A stretch of DNA of 22,195 nucleotides, from positions 39,695 through 61,889 of the forward strand of contig NW_014040015.1 in assembly GCF_001186125.1 (NCBI RefSeq), in the 5' to 3' direction. The translations under genes and the position numbers were made by a program. This stretch comes from Sphaeroforma arctica JP610. Lineage: Eukaryota > Opisthokonta > Ichthyosporea > Ichthyophonida. The notes under the pieces are model-generated. The model did no database searches. It was not told the DNA's origin and saw nothing but the letters and a program-made list of their open reading frames with translations. Each line of letters begins with the position of its first letter. Positions within the stretch are counted from its first letter, which is position 1. Below are positions 19,501 through 22,195 of the stretch, piece after piece.

Positions 19501-20562
19501 GCTAATGATCAAACATCTGGTGGTCAGAAACTTCATATGACTCAGCCTATAAGAGGAAGAGAGCACTACACTCACAGAACTCAGATGCAGGATTCACTGC
19601 AGCGTTATATGTTGAACCAGTCGGGGCAGGCACTACAAGGACAGGGCAGTCAAGGACAAGAAGGTGAACTGTATGATGATGATATCCATGCTCGTAAGAG
19701 ATCACATTCGCACCCGAGAAACAGGTCGCCAAGGTTTGCACAAATTAGCAACCGCAAGCTGAGCCCCCAGAACCAGTTGCCGCCTCCGAGGCACAGACAG
19801 AAAGGGAATGGGATACAACGCCCCAATACGGCCAACGAGGTTTATTCGCCGCGACAGTCATGTAGCCATGGAAACGATGCCCACTCGAACAATGGTGGCG
19901 GGTCTTGTGCCATGCATGGACATGGAGGTAGTGGTGGAGGACAATATCCGGAATGGAATCAGAATCAGATGCTGAATAGTAGCGGGAACATGCTGGGGAA
20001 CGATAGCTTCGTGAACGGCGACGGTGATGTGAATGCCATGGCGAATAGTACATTGGACAGGAACACTTATCGATACAACAACAGCTGGAGCAACACAAAG
20101 TCTACCCCGTCCGGAGATGGTACGGAAGGCTCAAACGGCTATAATAGTCAGAGCAGTTTGGGTAGCAATGCACAGAAAAACTTTAGGAACAATATTAGTA
20201 GCTATGCACAGAACAACTTTTGTGACAATGCACAGAACAGTTTAAGTGGCAATACACAGAACAATTTTAGTGGCAATACAAACGACGGGTTTGTACAGCA
20301 CCGATACCAACAACAACACAACTATGCAAATGGTACGCAACAGAGCCAGTCTTCGAGCGAAAGCGGCAGTGGAGGCGGAAGTGGCTCTAGTCTAGAATGC
20401 ACTATGCACGGAGACAGTAGCGAGAAGACAAACATGGTTGGTACCTTTGATGGTGGCTCGTACAGGTATAACGTTGATTCTTTCAGTAAGAACAACGGTA
20501 TGGAAAACCAGTACGCTAACTCTAGTCGTTACGGTACAACACCAATTGCGGGCTCTAAATAG
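16585..20562 (+). CDS. Large single-C2H2 zinc-finger protein with Gln-rich regions
   Basis: From the first in-frame ATG this encodes 1325 residues without interruption. The open frame reaches back to a stop at 16480-16482. The first 450 or so residues are rich in Ser, Thr, Asp, Gly, Asn and Arg and look disordered. Basic segments follow near residues 463-485 and 515-536, the latter (KTKRKPKAKGK) a probable nuclear localisation signal. One C2H2 zinc finger follows directly: C540, C545, H558, H563 (C-x4-C-x12-H-x4-H). Gln-rich sequence with hydrophobic residues comes next (about 575-690), of the type found in Sp1-like activation domains, then a Gln tract near 845-851 and Gly/Ser/Asn/His-rich sequence to the end. 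A nuclear DNA-binding transcription regulator is the likely role. One finger alone gives limited specificity, so dimerisation or partners may matter. I cannot assign an ortholog. The next gene converges from the right. Confidence 0.9.
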   Translation: MYHNWLSANMKHGTGYKSHSIVGILHLESSSSSGSDGGSSPQTNEKIGTRHESSADSNTFETTRQRGSNVDEPVIRRYATGIVTSNDAQTMTFSLGEGRAGDDFTDSNEYTDRAEASGGSNTNLTHARVPHPTFSSSDCEKQNPDRPGDNEHSILDTRYHGTEKSSYRNGSDGKDATTDGRANSDFVSSICEVPVLRGTSTEDRQSDTSENQIARCSDNSVVSARGNVDENATDENQSVYGGEGRCPNSEEVRIGRETSTDGGTTSSDSKDSQRTAVKRDTASARTDDDRCTVTSSANNDSDSKTRNVAEIGFDASTSGSPASGGATEFGESRNNRKSSSSQGSSNSECKTVTMGLSATGSTRSGGGSQSSSQSPDGETSASMRIRRTGRVSEGSTDEKSVSSATQGMDSGNFAAAGNRAEQIRSMTSTTVDGRQGHNSGTSNERLENFETAQSIDESKSSRGKNSRQRGKKSGVPKGPPRARAIRTGDVATQLDDAATTIISMQENMKLHTAPKTKRKPKAKGKTNRRSNSELKRSYMCEYERCGRKYASKHARHLHYRIKHNQDSIFNNLRGEPSGTQQPQQPQQPLQMSQTQGLIFAVPAGCTLTPQPGVIPMQGQPGIVKMEGQQSQPVLLQISAGGHTQTQTVNHQMMLVMLPDGTQQLVPLQQPQQNVQQVPIPQWQTNGHGKKDQNSISKKSPHQSVLRIGRPPPEEISANKCDRKPPRALGVKFSTTQASRQVAPGQPTFDSVGRDDAQSSSQNYQGTNTRRDIDRFHSPASRHNLGVSGSTKGRKTEMAMPSSHVHGGRRHEHHLDSFSGEIHGIVSGHSTAHNVQNGNMQQHESQQQQQQQGSQQHSGGCGMHPQGAPHMSGETFGHTHGQYRNRHSFPQTQNGTQESTRENFKSRAVSNSFDLTKLLGSNVDKDRLYKHPSEHVERANTIRTRSLGYFTQNRESKPQSLEFDRGRNTGNWIANDQTSGGQKLHMTQPIRGREHYTHRTQMQDSLQRYMLNQSGQALQGQGSQGQEGELYDDDIHARKRSHSHPRNRSPRFAQISNRKLSPQNQLPPPRHRQKGNGIQRPNTANEVYSPRQSCSHGNDAHSNNGGGSCAMHGHGGSGGGQYPEWNQNQMLNSSGNMLGNDSFVNGDGDVNAMANSTLDRNTYRYNNSWSNTKSTPSGDGTEGSNGYNSQSSLGSNAQKNFRNNISSYAQNNFCDNAQNSLSGNTQNNFSGNTNDGFVQHRYQQQHNYANGTQQSQSSSESGSGGGSGSSLECTMHGDSSEKTNMVGTFDGGSYRYNVDSFSKNNGMENQYANSSRYGTTPIAGSK
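20154..20290 (+). repeat. Degenerate 8-10-residue coding repeat (NAQNNF-like)
   Basis: Near the C-terminus of the zinc-finger protein (about residues 1190-1235), units such as NAQKNFRN, YAQNNFCD, NAQNSLSG, NTQNNFSG and NTNDGF follow each other. The DNA units of 24-30 bp are clearly related (AATGCACAGAACA-type cores), showing in-frame tandem expansion within an Asn/Gln/Ser-rich tail. Confidence 0.8.
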
Positions 20563-20608
20563 TCTGGCTAGCGCGAATTCCCATCTGCAGGTGTAACGAC
20601 ACGACTAT

Positions 20609-20614
20609 ATTAAA
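20609..20614 (+). promoter_or_regulatory. Possible polyadenylation signal ATTAAA
   Basis: ATTAAA, the commonest variant of AATAAA, lies 47 bp after the zinc-finger stop codon and is followed by a T-rich stretch at 20619-20645. It fits a short 3' untranslated region before the convergent gene. Confidence 0.35.
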
Positions 20615-20662
20615 ACTTGATTTTGGAAAAATCTGTTCTTCTTTTGCGCTGGTTGTGATCGA

Positions 20663-21965
20663 TTAGGTACCATTTATTGACTGCTCTAATCTCTTTTTTG
20701 GGAAAGCGGATCCAATCTTCGGGTTCGTGCGGCCAATCTTGTGGCACACAACCGTTAGATCATACCCCCCGACAGTCACTTCATTCTCTTCGCCTCCACA
20801 CAGGAACATCAGAGTGTACAGCGCCATCTCGAACTCGGGGGAAACCCCAATAAAACACGTGCTCACAGGCTCAAGCTCACCCTCCCATTCGAACTGGAGG
20901 GTCAGTACTTGGTCAAAGGCGGTGGGATCTTGTGTGCGTCTGCGGGGTATCACGTATCCTTTGTAATTGAGCGCTTTGCGACGCTCCTCTATGAGCAACT
21001 GTAACAAGTTGTGTAGCCCTGTTGTACGAGTTTATACATTGTGAATGTGTGAGGGCGTAGCCAGTAACATGCAGATGCACATAAATAAGGAAAGATATAT
21101 ACCAACGAGACACTGATATTGATGACGTTCAAGGGGTAAGCTATCGGTATGTAGCGGCACTTTGTATTCAGCTCGTATCAAACTCTGAGCACAAAGTATG
21201 GCAACGCACAAACTGCCGAGACCAACCGTAGCTGAGAGTTCTAGCAAGCTAAAACTAGTGCAGTGCGACTAGTATCCAGACCACAGTGGTACATACCGAT
21301 AACCTTGCCGTCGCGTTCCTCGCCCACGAACACGTGCTCAAACCCGGACGAGTCATTGCGGTTATCTCGTCTGTAGAACTGGAACCACAGCGTGTACAGG
21401 AACGCCTTAAATTCGCCCGTCAGACACCTCATCGGGCAACGCACCTTTCTCCCGGCAGTAGTTGTAACAGAACTCCATACAGGGCGTGCGCATAATCTTG
21501 GTAAGAAAGTCGCTATTCTCAGCCCTTTCCGTGTTGCTCGCGCTCTCTTCCTGGCCAGTACTCCTCTCATAGTTGTCCAGAAGCTTGTAAAACGCTGCGA
21601 ATGTCGGCCTTCTGAACACGTGCTTATCCACATACTGGAACAGAGGCATCTCCGCCGCATTCCCACTCTGGTATGCGTCCTTACCATCCTGCAAATTCAC
21701 ATGGTAGTCGACATCCGGCTCTAGCCGGTTCGTGTCTAGCTCCCACAACTCCTTGGCAGCCAGGCTTAGATCGTCTAATTCCGCGTCTGTCGACTGCGCT
21801 GACTCTCGCGCTGCGTTCAACTCAACGTTCCTGAAGCAGTTGATACAGTCTTCTAGGATGTCGTCCATCTCGGTGACTGCAGGCAATTCCTCGCCCTCTG
21901 GAGCTAGCGGTTGCAGTTGGGTTTCGAGCTCTTCGCTGTCCACCGTTGCTGTTTCGGCTAGGCCT
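20663..21965 (-). CDS. EndoU (XendoU) ribonuclease-family protein, 5' end incomplete
   Basis: Two exons are visible: 21965-21297 and 21018-20663. An acidic N-terminal part is followed by the EndoU domain from about 21750: LWELDTNRL, DYHVNLQ, FRRPTFAAFYKLLDNYE, TLWFQFYRR, then DSSGFEHVFVGE with the first catalytic His (codon 21334-21336). After the intron come GLHNLL with the second catalytic His (21011-21013), YKGYV, FIGVSPEFEMALYTLMFL and a terminal IGSAFP. Active relatives cleave RNA at uridines using His, His and Lys. Three points are odd. The family Lys, ten residues before SPEFE, is Glu here (GELEPVS, codon 20870-20872). The usual Trp of HNW is Leu, and the conserved Tyr near the C-terminus is Phe. 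There is also a one-base frame shift near 21412-21420, between DEVSDG and EFKAFLYTLWF. It may be a pseudoenzyme, a decaying gene, or contain a sequence error. Confidence 0.85.
21019..21296 (-). other. EndoU intron (278 bp, GT-AG)
   Basis: On the minus strand the exon ends ATCG|GTATGT and the next begins CAACAG|GGCTACACAAC. Removing the intron joins KVIG directly to LHNLLQLL, restoring the EndoU 'v.G.HN' motif around the second catalytic His, with a codon split after its first base. The donor is near consensus. The retained restored motif makes this intron well supported. Confidence 0.88.
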
Positions 21966-21996
21966 CTGGTGATGACGTAAGGATGATCCGTTAGTA
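21966..21996 (-). promoter_or_regulatory. Branch point and 3' splice site upstream of EndoU exon
   Basis: Minus-strand TACTAAC at 21996-21990, the ideal branch-point sequence, lies about 23 bases before ATCACCAG, whose AG is at 21967-21966. This suggests the visible first EndoU exon begins at 21965 and that an upstream exon lies at higher coordinates, possibly outside the window. The open frame does continue upstream to 22045, so an unspliced start there (MYRHPLTPG) is the alternative. Confidence 0.6.
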
Positions 21997-22195
21997 CGCG
22001 TACGATGCAATGGGAAATTCCAGGAGTGAGTGGATGCCTGTACATATGTGGATATGGAAGTAAAATTCATATCATGCCGTGTGATATGTTTTGAATCTAA
22101 CGGCTGCATCCAGACAAACATCGACATATATATATATAAATGTTAGAGAGAAATTATAAAATATACCACAACGGACTAAAGTCCGTAGGATTTAT
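21997..22195. other. Putative intron or 5' region of the EndoU gene
   Basis: AT-rich sequence with a TATATATATATA run at about 22124-22138. A minus-strand TGTG|GTATAT near 22165 could be a splice donor, but nothing confirms it. No other gene is seen before the window ends. Confidence 0.35.

Noticed and set aside
21407-21445. Tiny intron explaining the EndoU frame break
   Set aside because: The only GT-AG pair nearby spans 39 bases, a multiple of three, and does not restore the frame needed for the conserved block.

Overview
The window looks like nuclear DNA of a eukaryote with moderately compact genes and heavy transposon load. The evidence is GT-AG introns (one well supported, with a perfect TACTAAC branch-point box at another candidate 3' splice site), a large low-complexity C2H2 zinc-finger protein, an EndoU-family gene, and remnants of three kinds of eukaryotic transposon. 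The single finger with a Lys-His...Leu-His-x-x-x-Lys-His helix, long Gln/Ser/Asn-rich flanks and this mix of elements would suit a unicellular opisthokont such as an ichthyosporean. That placement is an inference of low confidence.

Positions 1-8075 are a transposon graveyard. The window opens inside a degraded Ty1/copia RNase H region (3-440). A remnant of a THAP-domain DDE transposase follows (889-1683), then an unrecognised interrupted minus-strand reading frame (1742-2040). A broken but almost full-length Ty3/gypsy-type element occupies 2450-7949, with gag, protease, reverse transcriptase, RNase H, a domain resembling the Dam-like region of DIRS elements, integrase, a GPY/F-like segment and a chromodomain-like tail. 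An 82-bp piece at 7246-7327 recurs inverted at 7994-8075.

Positions 8076-16213 form about 8 kb without a gene I can support. This stretch holds microsatellites, a two-copy tandem duplication of about 300 bp (11162-11755), a 7-bp minisatellite (12145-12241), a small LTR-like unit (12393-12504), several T-run/A-run palindromes (mainly 12.5-15.6 kb) and a 311-bp long inverted repeat (14433-14743).

Positions 16214-22195 carry two convergent host genes. The plus-strand gene (ATG 16585 to stop 20562, perhaps with an upstream coding exon at 16214) encodes a protein of about 1325 residues with one C2H2 zinc finger and Gln-rich regions, probably a transcription regulator. The minus-strand gene (20663 to about 21965 and beyond) encodes an EndoU (XendoU) ribonuclease-family protein. 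It has one clear intron, a one-base frame break, and substitutions at the catalytic lysine and other conserved positions. Their stop codons are 100 bp apart. Nothing in the sequence links the two genes functionally.
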